DNA from: an uncultured Eubacteriales bacterium
GTDB lineage: Bacteria > Bacillota > Clostridia > Peptostreptococcales > Anaerovoracaceae
Length of the DNA stretch: 64,000 nucleotides
Assembly: GCA_902798745.1 (NCBI GenBank)
Contig: CADBXM010000008.1
Location: 42,524 to 106,523 of the forward strand
Direction: 5' to 3'
Position numbers and translations under genes: made by a program. Below the pieces are notes generated by a model. It was not told the DNA's origin. It worked only from the letters and a program-made list of their open reading frames with translations, and searched no databases. Within the stretch, counting starts at the first letter, position 1. Each line of letters begins with the position of its first letter. Positions 28,906 to 37,771 of this stretch are shown piece by piece.

Positions 28906-31422
28906 ATGGTAACATTGACACATGTTGATAAATATTTCTACCGCCGCAGATCCAATCAGATACATGTCATCAACGACACGACTCTCGAATTCGCCGAAAC
29001 AGGGCTTACAGCTCTGCTCGGGCCCTCGGGTTGCGGTAAGACCACACTGCTCAACGTTATAGGTGGTCTCGACAAGGCTGACAAGGGCAACATTTACATA
29101 AACGGACAGAAGATAAGCGGCAGATCGGCCGGAGCAGTTGACAAGATAAGAAACCTCAACATCGGCTATATCTTCCAGAACTACAACCTCATAGACGATA
29201 TGACGGTCTTTGATAATGTCGCCATGGTGCTCAAAATGGTGGGCATGAAGGACAAGGCCGAAATAAAAGAGAAGGTGGAATACGCGCTCGATCTGGTCGG
29301 AATGTACCGCTACAGAAAGCGTTACGCCGATATGCTCTCGGGCGGTGAGCGCCAGAGAGTAGGTATAGCGAGAGCCATAGTAAAGGACCCTGCCATCGTT
29401 ATCGCCGACGAGCCTACGGGAAACCTCGACAGCGCCAACACTCTTGAGGTAATGAACATAATCAAGACGATATCCCGCGAAAAGCTGGTGATACTCGTCA
29501 CACATGAAGAGGATCTGGCGAATTTCTATGCCGACAGGATCATTCGTCTCAAAGACGGCAAGGTCATTTCGGATGAGATCAATCACAATTCCGAAGGGCT
29601 CGATTACCGACTAGAGAACAGGATCTATTTAAAAGATATAAAAGACAAACGCGAATACGGAGACGACGACCATGCTGTGCGCGTGTTCAACGAGAGCGGC
29701 GGCAGGATGGACCTCGACATAGTCATTAGCCGTGGCAATATATTCATACAGTCACGGGACAAGTCTGCCCGTATGGAGCTGATCGACGACAACTCCAGCA
29801 TAGAACTGGTAGACGACCACTATAGGGCGCTGACCGCGGAGGAGGCTGAGGCCAGGAGATTCCACGCGGATAGACTGCGCTCGTCAAAGCCGCTCCGCCA
29901 CTCTTCCATTTACAACCCGATCTCCATGATCGCCTCGGGTTTCCGCACGGTGGGGAGTTATCATATACTCAAAAAAATACTGTTGCTGGGATTCCTTTTG
30001 TCGGCCATGTTCGTGACTTACTCCGTATCGAGCATCGCGGGCATACTCAACATAACCGACGATAAGTTCGTGAAGGACGATAAGTCATATGTAGGCGTGG
30101 TGCAGAAGAAGATAAGGATAAAGGACTACCTCACCTACGAACAGGACCCTTCGGTCGAATATGCTTTGCCGGGCGACGGGCACATCAACATGAGGATGAA
30201 GTACGATGAGTACTGGCAGACAACATGGGGAGAAGCTATGCTGAGCGGATCGCTTAGCTCCACAAAAAGCCTGAAGGAAGAGGATATCAAATACGGAAAG
30301 CTTCCGGAGGATCCTTATGAAATCGCGGTCGATGAGCTCATACTTACGCGATTCCAGAAAGATGATCCGGATATCATACAGGCCGGCTACAAGACACCGG
30401 ACGAGCTGATCGGAAGACATCTGTTGCTGAAAAACATGCACGAATTCACAATAGTCGGGATCACTGACAAAGAGAGCCCGTGCATATACGCTTCGCCTAC
30501 GCTGTTTATAAACATGCTCAAAAATAACGGCAGTGAAGAGGAAGATTATGAATCCTATGCGGGTGAAGATATGGCAGAAGAAAGCGATATCAGCGCGCTG
30601 GAGTATGATGAAGACGGCAGCATCACTCCTGTAGATCCGGAACCCGGGCAGGTCATCGATTACGGCCTTTATCAGTCAGAGCTCAAGCTGATGGGCGGAG
30701 ACAGCAAATGGCCGGAGAATGACTATGAAGTGCTGGTGGACAAAGACTTTGCTAAGTCACTTAAGCTCGGCAAGAAGATCAAAACCAAGATCAACGGCCA
30801 GAAACTCGAGGTCGTAGGATATTACACAAGCGATACTGTAAAAGGTAAGTACTTTGTCAACAATAATATGATAAAATATCAGCTGATACAGAGTCAGAGC
30901 AATATGACCCTGAAGGCTGCCGGCGACAAAGAGACTACCATACAGGCAATGAAGGACTACGGACTCAAGGCGCGCGATCTGTACAAGTATGAAAGAGCGA
31001 AGTACAGAAAGAGCCAGTTGGCAACTATGAGGACGTTCCTGCTGGTAGGAAGCGTGATCATCATAATATCGCTCATAGAAGTGTTCCTTATGATGAGAGC
31101 GTCGTTCCTCTCCCGTATCAAGGAAGTGGGAACTCTCCGCGCCATAGGCGTCAAGAAATCGGATATTTATAAGATGTTCACGGGCGAGATCTTCGCTATC
31201 ACATGCGTAGCTTCACTTCCGGGCTGGTTGTTTATGAACTACGTGGTCTATAAACTGAAAGATATAGAGGCGGTCTCAGGAATGTTTACATGTAATGTAT
31301 ACACCGTGTTGATATCACTCGCGCTCATATTGTTGTTCAATATAGTGTTTGGTCTGCTGCCGGTATTCCATACGCTGATCAAGCGACCGGCTGCTATTCT
31401 GGCTAGGACAGATGTGAACTAA
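28906..31422 (+). CDS. ABC transporter, fused ATPase and FtsX/MacB-like permease (second of pair)
   Basis: An 838-residue partner of the previous protein, starting six bases after its stop, with GAGGAGG overlapping the upstream gene's end. The ATPase (about 1-225) has Walker A GPSGCGKT, signature LSGGERQR and Walker B IVIADEPTGN. A linker of about 120 residues leads to a membrane helix (about 355-380, LLLGFLLSAMFVTYSVSS). An acidic extracytoplasmic domain of about 320 residues and three terminal helices follow (near 705, 755 and 800). FtsX signature: SRIKEVGTLRAIGVKKSDI. Both ATPases retain catalytic motifs, so ATP-driven action is expected. Substrate unknown. Confidence 0.9.
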   Translation: MVTLTHVDKYFYRRRSNQIHVINDTTLEFAETGLTALLGPSGCGKTTLLNVIGGLDKADKGNIYINGQKISGRSAGAVDKIRNLNIGYIFQNYNLIDDMTVFDNVAMVLKMVGMKDKAEIKEKVEYALDLVGMYRYRKRYADMLSGGERQRVGIARAIVKDPAIVIADEPTGNLDSANTLEVMNIIKTISREKLVILVTHEEDLANFYADRIIRLKDGKVISDEINHNSEGLDYRLENRIYLKDIKDKREYGDDDHAVRVFNESGGRMDLDIVISRGNIFIQSRDKSARMELIDDNSSIELVDDHYRALTAEEAEARRFHADRLRSSKPLRHSSIYNPISMIASGFRTVGSYHILKKILLLGFLLSAMFVTYSVSSIAGILNITDDKFVKDDKSYVGVVQKKIRIKDYLTYEQDPSVEYALPGDGHINMRMKYDEYWQTTWGEAMLSGSLSSTKSLKEEDIKYGKLPEDPYEIAVDELILTRFQKDDPDIIQAGYKTPDELIGRHLLLKNMHEFTIVGITDKESPCIYASPTLFINMLKNNGSEEEDYESYAGEDMAEESDISALEYDEDGSITPVDPEPGQVIDYGLYQSELKLMGGDSKWPENDYEVLVDKDFAKSLKLGKKIKTKINGQKLEVVGYYTSDTVKGKYFVNNNMIKYQLIQSQSNMTLKAAGDKETTIQAMKDYGLKARDLYKYERAKYRKSQLATMRTFLLVGSVIIIISLIEVFLMMRASFLSRIKEVGTLRAIGVKKSDIYKMFTGEIFAITCVASLPGWLFMNYVVYKLKDIEAVSGMFTCNVYTVLISLALILLFNIVFGLLPVFHTLIKRPAAILARTDVN

Positions 31423-31444
31423 AGTCTGAACTGAGGAAATGATC

Positions 31445-32782
31445 ATGAAAAAAATGGAAAACAGATACATACATGCGAATTGGTTCGCTCGTATTGCAGC
31501 TATCATGCTTGCGGCGGTGCTTGCGATATCGTATTTGCCTGCGACTCGCGCATACGCGGCAAAAGACAAGACGGATAAATCCAAAACTTCAGTCGCAAAA
31601 GCTGCCCTAGACAGCGAGCCGTCTATTCGAGAAGTCCACAAAGTGAAAGTAGGGAAGAAACGCTACTGTTTCTTTGTGACTCACAATGTCGTGATGACAC
31701 CGGCAGAGATATCCCAGTTTGGCGATGACGACGAGAAACTCACAGACGAAGTCCTCAAACGGGCCGGCCTTTATATTAAAGAGGAAAACTGCAAGCTGGC
31801 TTCCCACAAGGTCATCTCTCCTGAAGACTGGAAGAAGATGGGCGGCACCCTCTCACTAAGCCAGGTCGAGATCTACGAGCCGGACGAGGAAGAAGTCGCC
31901 CCAAGCATACCTGCTGAAGAGAAAAAAGACGATACAACCGAGACAAGCGACGCGGGAAATACGAGCGATACTGGGAACACAACAGATACAGGAAATACGA
32001 GCGATACCGGGAATACAACAGATACAGGAAATACCGGCGAAAGCGGCAATGACGGCAATACAAGCGACAGCAGCAATACCGGTGACAACTCCGGCGAAAA
32101 CGGCAATACAGATGATACATCCGGCAACGCAACAAATACCGATAATGCAGGCGATACCAACAATACATCTGATACGGGCAATGGAACCGCTGCTGAAGGT
32201 GCTGCTGAAGGAAGGATCGTTAAAGTTGAAGCCGTCGAGGCCCTCAGAAAAGCAGCTCCGACCGATGGCGATCCGGCTCGCTTCTATATGGATCTCATAA
32301 TCACCACCGAGACGCCTAAAGAAGGGTCTGCCGAGCAACCGAAAAAGTATTCTACATTTAAAAAGAGCAGCCCTAACAGTCCAAAACTCATCTATCTCGC
32401 GGTAGCCACCGAGGAAGACGCAAAGCTCGGAGAAGATATCTGCGAGATAAAAAATGGATCGTCAAAGAACAATGGAACAAATAAGCAAAAAATGCCGTCG
32501 TTAAGGGAGACAGGCGAAGATGATGATGAGATGTTGCCTGAATTCAGATCAATAAGCATGACCGATAGGTCGGGCGAACCGCTCGAACCGACACTCAAGG
32601 ACGGAGACCCTGTGACCCTCGAGTGGAAAGAACCGGGAAGACAAACCGATGCTGAAGGAGGCTCGGGATTCTTCGAACAGAAATGGGCGATCCCGGCGCT
32701 GGGCGGAGTGGCTCTGCTCTTAGCCGCCGCGCTGGTATTTATCCTGCGCAAACGCAGAGAGACAGAAACAGAAGAAGAATGA
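31445..32782 (+). CDS. Membrane-anchored exported protein with Asp/Thr/Gly/Asn repeats
   Basis: A 445-residue protein. The ATG at 31445 fits GAGGA seven bases upstream better than the ATG at 31439. Signal peptide (about 12-38, IAAIMLAAVLAISYLPATRAYA); a folded N-terminal part (about 40-150). Then a low-complexity repeat of the form TGNTSDTGNTTD (about 165-255), a second folded region (about 260-405), and one C-terminal helix (WAIPALGGVALLLAAALVFI) with basic RKRR and an acidic tail. No LPXTG is seen. It starts 22 bases after the second ABC gene, so it is probably part of the same operon and may be an accessory surface component. I recognise no domain. Confidence 0.75.
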   Translation: MKKMENRYIHANWFARIAAIMLAAVLAISYLPATRAYAAKDKTDKSKTSVAKAALDSEPSIREVHKVKVGKKRYCFFVTHNVVMTPAEISQFGDDDEKLTDEVLKRAGLYIKEENCKLASHKVISPEDWKKMGGTLSLSQVEIYEPDEEEVAPSIPAEEKKDDTTETSDAGNTSDTGNTTDTGNTSDTGNTTDTGNTGESGNDGNTSDSSNTGDNSGENGNTDDTSGNATNTDNAGDTNNTSDTGNGTAAEGAAEGRIVKVEAVEALRKAAPTDGDPARFYMDLIITTETPKEGSAEQPKKYSTFKKSSPNSPKLIYLAVATEEDAKLGEDICEIKNGSSKNNGTNKQKMPSLRETGEDDDEMLPEFRSISMTDRSGEPLEPTLKDGDPVTLEWKEPGRQTDAEGGSGFFEQKWAIPALGGVALLLAAALVFILRKRRETETEEE

Positions 32783-32818
32783 TAATGGCAATCAGACCGT
32801 ATCGATATGTGTGATAGA

Positions 32819-32852
32819 AAGCTCCCGTAATGCAGACGCATTTCGGGAGCTT
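32819..32852 (+). terminator. Probable terminator of ABC operon
   Basis: AAGCTCCCG (32819-32827) pairs with CGGGAGCTT (32844-32852), and inside it AATGC (32829-32833) pairs with GCATT (32838-32842). The T run is weak (ATTACTTGTT), so termination may be partial. Confidence 0.65.
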
Positions 32853-32914
32853 ATTACTTGTTGATTAATTCTAAAACAAAGCAAAAAGAGATTGATATAA
32901 AACTATTGCTTATA

Positions 32915-32923
32915 TGGTACAAT
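32915..32923 (+). promoter_or_regulatory. Extended -10 promoter of cell-wall-binding protein gene
   Basis: TGG followed by TACAAT (32918-32923). The preceding GCTTATATGGTA is identical to the gyrB promoter segment. TTGATA lies upstream (32892-32897) at a 20-base distance, too far for a standard -35. Confidence 0.5.
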
Positions 32924-32972
32924 ATTATGTAAAGCAGAAAATATGCAAGACTTCAGACAAGGGGGTAGACAT

Positions 32973-34946
32973 ATGAAGAAAAAATATCTGATATATCTGC
33001 TGACATTTCTGATGGCGTTCAGCCCGGCGGCAGTATTTGCAGACGCTGTAGACGGGGGAACACCTTCGAGTGATCCAATCGTCGAAGAAGATCTCGATGC
33101 TCCGGAAGATGTTCAGGGTCAGGAAGCGCCTGCACAGGTAGATGAGGAACAGCCTCAGGAGACACCTGCACAGGCAGATGAGGAGCAGCCTCAGGTAGAA
33201 GAAGAGCCTCAGGCAGAACCTCAAGCAGAGCCGGAAGCAGTTGTCGTTCAGAAGAATGCGGCTCCATCGGCAACACCAAAGAAGGCTCCGACGATGAGCA
33301 TTGAAAACGATGCGAAGGCAGATCCACCTGAAAACGGTTGGGATGAGTCAAAGACTCATTTCTACAAGGATGGTGTAGTTCAGTGGGGACTGTTTAAAGC
33401 TCCTAAAAGGAATAAGGAATCAGTAAATACTATGTACTTTGCTGCTACAGACGGTACGCTCCGCACTGTAGGAGGTCCTATCACTGTAACATCAAGCATG
33501 ACAACGGACTTCTACCGTTATTCAGATGAGGGAACAACTGAAGGTTATACAAAACAGACGGGTGAAAAGGGACCTCTGACATACTTTGTTTATACTGTAG
33601 ACGGCGACTGTGACATTATGCACAAGGAAGGCATGTATCCGGCCGGTGGTAAAACATACTATATAAAACCGGATGGTACAGTCAGAACGAATGCCGGTCC
33701 TCAGCAATATAATGGAGCCTGGTACTATATCACAAATGGTGGAGCTGTCCAGACCGGCGAGGGCTTCTCACCTGATCACATGTACTATGTCAAAAACGGC
33801 AAGATTTGGACAACAATAGGCCCATTCAAGGCTAATGACGGTAATACATATTTTGCACAGAACGGTGGCGTGATCCCATCAAAAGTAGGTCTGTACCCAG
33901 CAGGCAGCAGCCAGTACTATGTTAAGAACACCAGCGGACAGGTCAAGACTGACGCGGGGTTCATAACGATCGGCAGCAAAAAATACCTTGTCAATAGCGG
34001 TGGAGCTATCGCAAAGAAGAGCGGAGTGTTCACTTATGGCGGAAAGAAGTATGTTGCCAACTCGGATGGCTCGGTCCGCACAAAGGTAGGCTTTGTTACT
34101 GTAAACGGCAGCAGATACTACGTTAGATATAAAAGTGGCGTGCTCGCTGTCAACAGACTGATCAAGTCGAATGGGAAAAAGTATCACGCAAAGAAGAGCG
34201 GTGCTTTAGCGGTTGGTGTCCATAAGTGGAAAGACGGTAAACGCTACTATGGAAACAAATATGGCGTGATCCGTGTCAAGAAGGGCATCGTTAATTGGAA
34301 TAAGAAACGTTACTACGTCTATAAAGGCGGCAAGATCGCAACAAGCAAGAAGATCAAATATAACGGAAAGACATATATCGCAAACAAGTATGGCGTCTTC
34401 CGTACCGGAATCTTCAAATACGATGGTAACAAGTACTACGCAAATAAATATGGAGTAGTAAGGACTAAAGCAGGCGTATTCTCATATGACGGTGACAAGT
34501 ATTGCTCACGCAGCGGCGGCGTACTTTACAGAAACACACTCTTCAGCTCAGGCGGAAAGAAATACTTCGCACAGAGCGACTGCACACTCAAGGCAGGCCT
34601 CTTCACCTGGAAGGGCAAGATGTATATGACCGACAGCGACTGCGCGATCATCACTAAAGCTGGCATATATACATATGGCAAAAATGACTATTATGTTAAG
34701 TCAGGCGGCGTGATCGCGGTCAAAGAATTTATAACTATCGGTGAAAGCTATTATTACGCGAGCAGTGACGGTACGATCGCCAAGAAGAGCTTCAACTATA
34801 ATGGTGTAAAGGTCACTCCTAATTCAAAGACGGGCAAGATCTCTCAGGAAGATTACTGGAAAGTTTTCCCTGAGAAAGCTCCAAAGGAAAAGAAGACCGA
34901 TGACGATAACAACAACAATAACAATGAAGCAGAAGGAACAGACTAA
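32973..34946 (+). CDS. Secreted cell-wall-binding repeat protein
   Basis: A 657-residue exported protein; the ATG at 32973 is preceded by AGGGGGT. Signal peptide (about 1-23, KKKYLIYLLTFLMAFSPAAVFA), a Glu/Gln/Pro/Ala-rich linker (about 27-100), then some 20 tandem repeats of about 20-25 residues to residue 640. Each repeat has a G-K-YY/KY core followed by G-hydrophobic-R/K (for example GVFTYGGKKYVANSDGSVRT). The pattern resembles putative cell-wall or choline-binding repeats with Tyr/Lys instead of the usual Trp. No catalytic domain is visible. It ends in a short Asn/Asp tail. A structural or adhesive wall protein is likely. Confidence 0.82.
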   Translation: MKKKYLIYLLTFLMAFSPAAVFADAVDGGTPSSDPIVEEDLDAPEDVQGQEAPAQVDEEQPQETPAQADEEQPQVEEEPQAEPQAEPEAVVVQKNAAPSATPKKAPTMSIENDAKADPPENGWDESKTHFYKDGVVQWGLFKAPKRNKESVNTMYFAATDGTLRTVGGPITVTSSMTTDFYRYSDEGTTEGYTKQTGEKGPLTYFVYTVDGDCDIMHKEGMYPAGGKTYYIKPDGTVRTNAGPQQYNGAWYYITNGGAVQTGEGFSPDHMYYVKNGKIWTTIGPFKANDGNTYFAQNGGVIPSKVGLYPAGSSQYYVKNTSGQVKTDAGFITIGSKKYLVNSGGAIAKKSGVFTYGGKKYVANSDGSVRTKVGFVTVNGSRYYVRYKSGVLAVNRLIKSNGKKYHAKKSGALAVGVHKWKDGKRYYGNKYGVIRVKKGIVNWNKKRYYVYKGGKIATSKKIKYNGKTYIANKYGVFRTGIFKYDGNKYYANKYGVVRTKAGVFSYDGDKYCSRSGGVLYRNTLFSSGGKKYFAQSDCTLKAGLFTWKGKMYMTDSDCAIITKAGIYTYGKNDYYVKSGGVIAVKEFITIGESYYYASSDGTIAKKSFNYNGVKVTPNSKTGKISQEDYWKVFPEKAPKEKKTDDDNNNNNNEAEGTD

Positions 34947-34986
34947 TAAGATCTAGGAGCATAAAATAGTCTGGTAACAAAAGAAT

Positions 34987-35034
34987 GCACCCGAAGAGGT
35001 ATTTGATCGACTAATACCCTTCGGGTGCTGTTGT
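34987..35034 (+). terminator. Terminator after cell-wall-binding protein gene
   Basis: GCACCCGAAG-A-GGTATT (34987-35003) pairs with AATACC-CTTCGGGTGC (35013-35028) with one bulge; T-rich TGTTGTTC follows. Confidence 0.75.
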
Positions 35035-35049
35035 TCATAAGGAGTGGAG

Positions 35050-35592
35050 ATGAAAGCAATAGTATTTCTGGCTGACGGCTTCGAGGAGTGTGAAGCCCTC
35101 ATAGTTGTGGATATCCTGAGAAGGGCAGAAGTGGAGGTCGTAATGGCATCCATAATGGGCCGATTGGATGTCGACTCATCGCGGCACATTATCGTTAGGG
35201 CGGATGCCCTGGCAGGGGAAATAGACTTTTCAGCTGCCGATATCATAGTGCTTCCGGGTGGTCGCCTTGGAACTGAAAACATGAACGATTGTGAGCTTGT
35301 GAGAGAGAAGTGTATAGAATTTGCCGCGGATAAACTTGTTGCGGCAATATGCGCGGCACCAAGTGTTTTGGCCGGGCTCGGGCTTCTTGAAAACAAAAAA
35401 GCAACCTGCCACCCAGACTTTGAGAGCCAGATGGCAGGCGCTGATTTAACATACGATAGCGTTACTGCAGACGGCAACATCATTACCGGACAAGGCCTCG
35501 GCGCAGCCTTTGACTTTGCATTTGAGCTCGTCAGAAGACTGGTTGGTGAAGATGTGGTCCGGCAGATCAAAGGAGCAATCTGCTACAGGTAG
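35050..35592 (+). CDS. DJ-1/PfpI family protein
   Basis: A 180-residue class I amidotransferase-like protein of the DJ-1/ThiJ/YajL type. The ATG at 35050 lies five bases after AAGGAG; a GTG at 35044 overlaps that site and is less likely. Key residues: Glu in FLADGFEECEA and the nucleophile-elbow Cys in AAICAAPSVLAGLG. ITGQGLGAAFDFAFELV is the typical end. Family members act as protective chaperones, deglycases or glyoxalases; the exact role here is not decided by sequence. It converges with the next gene, ten bases apart. Confidence 0.9.
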   Translation: MKAIVFLADGFEECEALIVVDILRRAEVEVVMASIMGRLDVDSSRHIIVRADALAGEIDFSAADIIVLPGGRLGTENMNDCELVREKCIEFAADKLVAAICAAPSVLAGLGLLENKKATCHPDFESQMAGADLTYDSVTADGNIITGQGLGAAFDFAFELVRRLVGEDVVRQIKGAICYR

Positions 35593-35601
35593 AACTGGTC
35601 A

Positions 35602-36414
35602 TTAATTGTATATCTGCCAATTGGTGACTTTTCCATCGCGGAAATACAGATACGCATCGTTCAACCCATCCCCGCTCCAGTCATAGCACCATTGCTCTGT
35701 GTAGGCTGTATAGTTTTTTTCATCCGGATCATTCCAGTTTGTAAGCCATCTGACTTTTTTCTTGGAATCTCCGACGTGGACGTAGTTGCTCAGATAAACA
35801 TAATCTATTTCTTTGGCAACAGTCTTACCCTTTCTCATAAGAGCCAGTCTGTATTTCTTGCCATAGAAGCCCGGCTTCTTTATTTTGATTTTGATCTTAT
35901 AGTTCTTTGCAGTCTTTGTGACCTTTTTTGTATAAGTTTTCTTTCCGATTTTGAGCTTGATCTTGTCTCCCTTGACTACGTTGGTCGCTTTGACGGTGAC
36001 CGTCTTTGTGTGTTTATAAATCCAATAGTAAGATTCTATAGTCGCTTTGCCGGGCTTGACAGTGACATATATGAGAGACTGCCGCCCGTCTGCATTCCTT
36101 GCTGTGATGGTGGTACTTCCAACAGTTTTTGCTTTAAGCATGAAACATTCACTACCATCTAGGGTGGTAGTAGCAACAGTCGGATTGGAAGATGTAACCG
36201 ATTGGAGATCGGCATAATAGCCGTAATCGCCATAACTATACACCCATATTTCATCCCCCATCTTGACAGTCAGATCATAGTTGTTTCCGATATCAAAATT
36301 GGTAATACTATCATATGTCATGGTCTCCGTTGCTCCGAATGCGTAGATTGGCATCATTGCCAACATCACTAACAGGACAAGCATTCTGGAGAGATGCGTA
36401 TAGATCTTTCTCAT
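35602..36414 (-). CDS. Secreted protein with bacterial Ig-like domain
   Basis: A 270-residue exported protein. Signal peptide (about 1-26, HLSRMLVLLVMLAMMPIYAFG); a Big-2-like segment (about 60-115: SVTSSNPTVATTTLDG, KTVGSTTITARN). A Lys-rich beta domain with KTYTKKVTKTAKNYKIKIKI follows, then a C-terminal motif (DWSGDGLNDAYLYFRDGKV) that resembles a short tail found on secreted clostridial proteins. GGGAGG precedes the ATG. Probably wall-associated; function unknown. The very basic middle contrasts with the acidic surface proteins nearby. Confidence 0.75.
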   Translation of the reverse strand: MRKIYTHLSRMLVLLVMLAMMPIYAFGATETMTYDSITNFDIGNNYDLTVKMGDEIWVYSYGDYGYYADLQSVTSSNPTVATTTLDGSECFMLKAKTVGSTTITARNADGRQSLIYVTVKPGKATIESYYWIYKHTKTVTVKATNVVKGDKIKLKIGKKTYTKKVTKTAKNYKIKIKIKKPGFYGKKYRLALMRKGKTVAKEIDYVYLSNYVHVGDSKKKVRWLTNWNDPDEKNYTAYTEQWCYDWSGDGLNDAYLYFRDGKVTNWQIYN

Positions 36415-36548
36415 GCCTTTGATCCTCCCTCTTTTGTACGTTTTCCAATCAATTATCAGTTTTATTTTAAGAGGCGATTAAAAGGAATATAAGAATGATA
36501 CACCTGCGAGTCTTGTTGTATTCTTTGGAAATACTATTGCTGAAAGTA

Positions 36549-36557
36549 TGATACAAT
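36549..36557 (+). promoter_or_regulatory. Possible extended -10 promoter before broken rmlA
   Basis: TGA followed by TACAAT (36552-36557), about 55 bases before the rmlA start codon. No good -35 at normal spacing. It would be the left-hand promoter of the polysaccharide locus. Confidence 0.4.
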
Positions 36558-36609
36558 CAAAGCGTAAACAACGTGCGCGCAAACAGACGACTCAAAGGAG
36601 ATCACTGAC

Positions 36610-37456
36610 ATGAAAGGAAAAGCAGTTACTACCGGTGTATGACAAGCCAATGATTTTTTACCCACTGTCAACGCTTATGTTGGCTAGAATCCAAGAGATA
36701 CTGATTATCAGCACTCCTGAGGACACTCCGAGGATAGAGCAGCTTCTGGGCGATGGTTCCAAATTCGGGGTCGAGCTCTCATATGCCGTTCAGGAGAAGC
36801 CGGAGGGGCTTGCGCAGGCGTTCACAATAGGGCGAGATTTCATTGGAGATGACGCATGCGCGATGGTGCTCGGCGACAACATCTTCTACGGTAACGGTCT
36901 CAATCACAAACTGAGAGACGCGCGTGAAGATGCAGAAGCCGGCAAAGCCACGATATTCGGATACTACGTTGAAGACCCTAAGCGCTTTGGCATTATGGAA
37001 TTTGAGAAAAATGATGAAAGCGGTCGTTCTGTCAAAGTGCTTTCAGTTGAGGAAAAGCCAAAACAGCCGAAGAGCAACTACGCTATTGTCGGTCTCTACT
37101 TTTATCCAAAGGGCGTCAGCGACATGGCAGCCGCTGTTAAACCGTCTGCGCGAGGTGAGCTTGAGATCACGACTCTCAATGATATGTACCTGCAGGAAGA
37201 AAGACTCAATGCGCAGCTGCTGGGTCGCGGTTATACGTGGATGGATGCCGGCACATTCGACAGCCTGCAGAAGGCAACCGATTTCGTTAGCATGATAGAA
37301 CAGTATCAGGGCATGACCATCTCTTCGCCAGAGGAGATAGCCTACCACATGGGATGGATTGATGACGAGATGCTTGCCAAGAGCGTCAAGCGTTATGGCA
37401 AGAGCCCTTATGGCGAGCGCCTTAAAGCAGTGCTTGAAGGTAAAGTGGTGCTGTAG
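36610..37456 (+). pseudogene. rmlA: Glucose-1-phosphate thymidylyltransferase, 5' deletion and frameshift
   Basis: RmlA makes dTDP-glucose, the first step to dTDP-rhamnose. AAGGAG (36595-36600) and the ATG at 36610 are intact, but after MKG the reading jumps to KQLLPVYDKPMIFYPLSTLM in another frame. The missing part, about 20 codons, contains the nucleotide-binding GGxGTRLxPLT loop, and the ATG frame stops at 36640-36642. The rest is well preserved to the end (EKPKQPKSNYAIVGLYFYP, GRGYTWMDAGTFDSL, RYGKSPYGERLKAVLEG). Initiation at the GTG at 36635 could make a shortened 273-residue protein without the catalytic loop, so activity is not expected. The good state of the remainder suggests a recent deletion; a sequencing or assembly error is a less likely alternative. 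Confidence 0.85.
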
Positions 37457-37493
37457 CCGATATCTGCAAATATCTATACAAAACAAATATGAC

Positions 37494-37533
37494 AAGGATC
37501 GGAGCCTGTATTTAACAGGGCTCGGTCCTTTTT
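37494..37533 (+). terminator. Terminator after broken rmlA
   Basis: AAGGATCGGAGCCTGT (37494-37509) pairs imperfectly, with bulges and G-T pairs, with ACAGGGCTCGGTCCTT (37515-37530); TTTTT follows. Confidence 0.7.
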
Positions 37534-37648
37534 GCATGCCCAGATATTTCATACTGCTTTTCTTGAAAAAAGGAGTGCCATGTGTAATATTAAGATTACG
37601 TTAATGGAAGTAATGAGGATGTAATGAGATAGTAAGAAAGTACGCAGA

Positions 37649-37741
37649 ATGACTGTTTTCGTTACCGGTGCCGGCGGACAACTGGGGCATGAAGTGATTG
37701 AGAAATTTGCTCGGGCGAATGAGAATATGAAGACGTTGTAA
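37649..37741 (+). pseudogene. rmlD: rmlD 5' fragment (30 codons)
   Basis: The frame ATG-37649 to TAA-37741 encodes MTVFVTGAGGQLGHEVIEKF plus ten more residues. It matches the first 20 residues of the full RmlD at 61951 (MRLFVTGVGGQLGHDVMNEL), including the NAD(P)H-binding Gly loop. Everything after that is missing. It is a truncated copy left where the flippase block was joined to the rml genes. No other function is evident for the 30-residue product. Confidence 0.8.
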
Positions 37742-37771
37742 TACGGGACAAGAGACAGAAGACACAAAAAA

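Noticed and set aside
31940-32185. CRISPR-like or satellite repeat
   Set aside because: The repetition is a codon-level peptide repeat inside a continuous reading frame.
31856-32338. Antisense ORFs over the TGN-repeat gene with Cys/Ile-rich repeats
   Set aside because: They are antisense readings of the short DNA repeat in the membrane-anchored protein gene, not independent genes.
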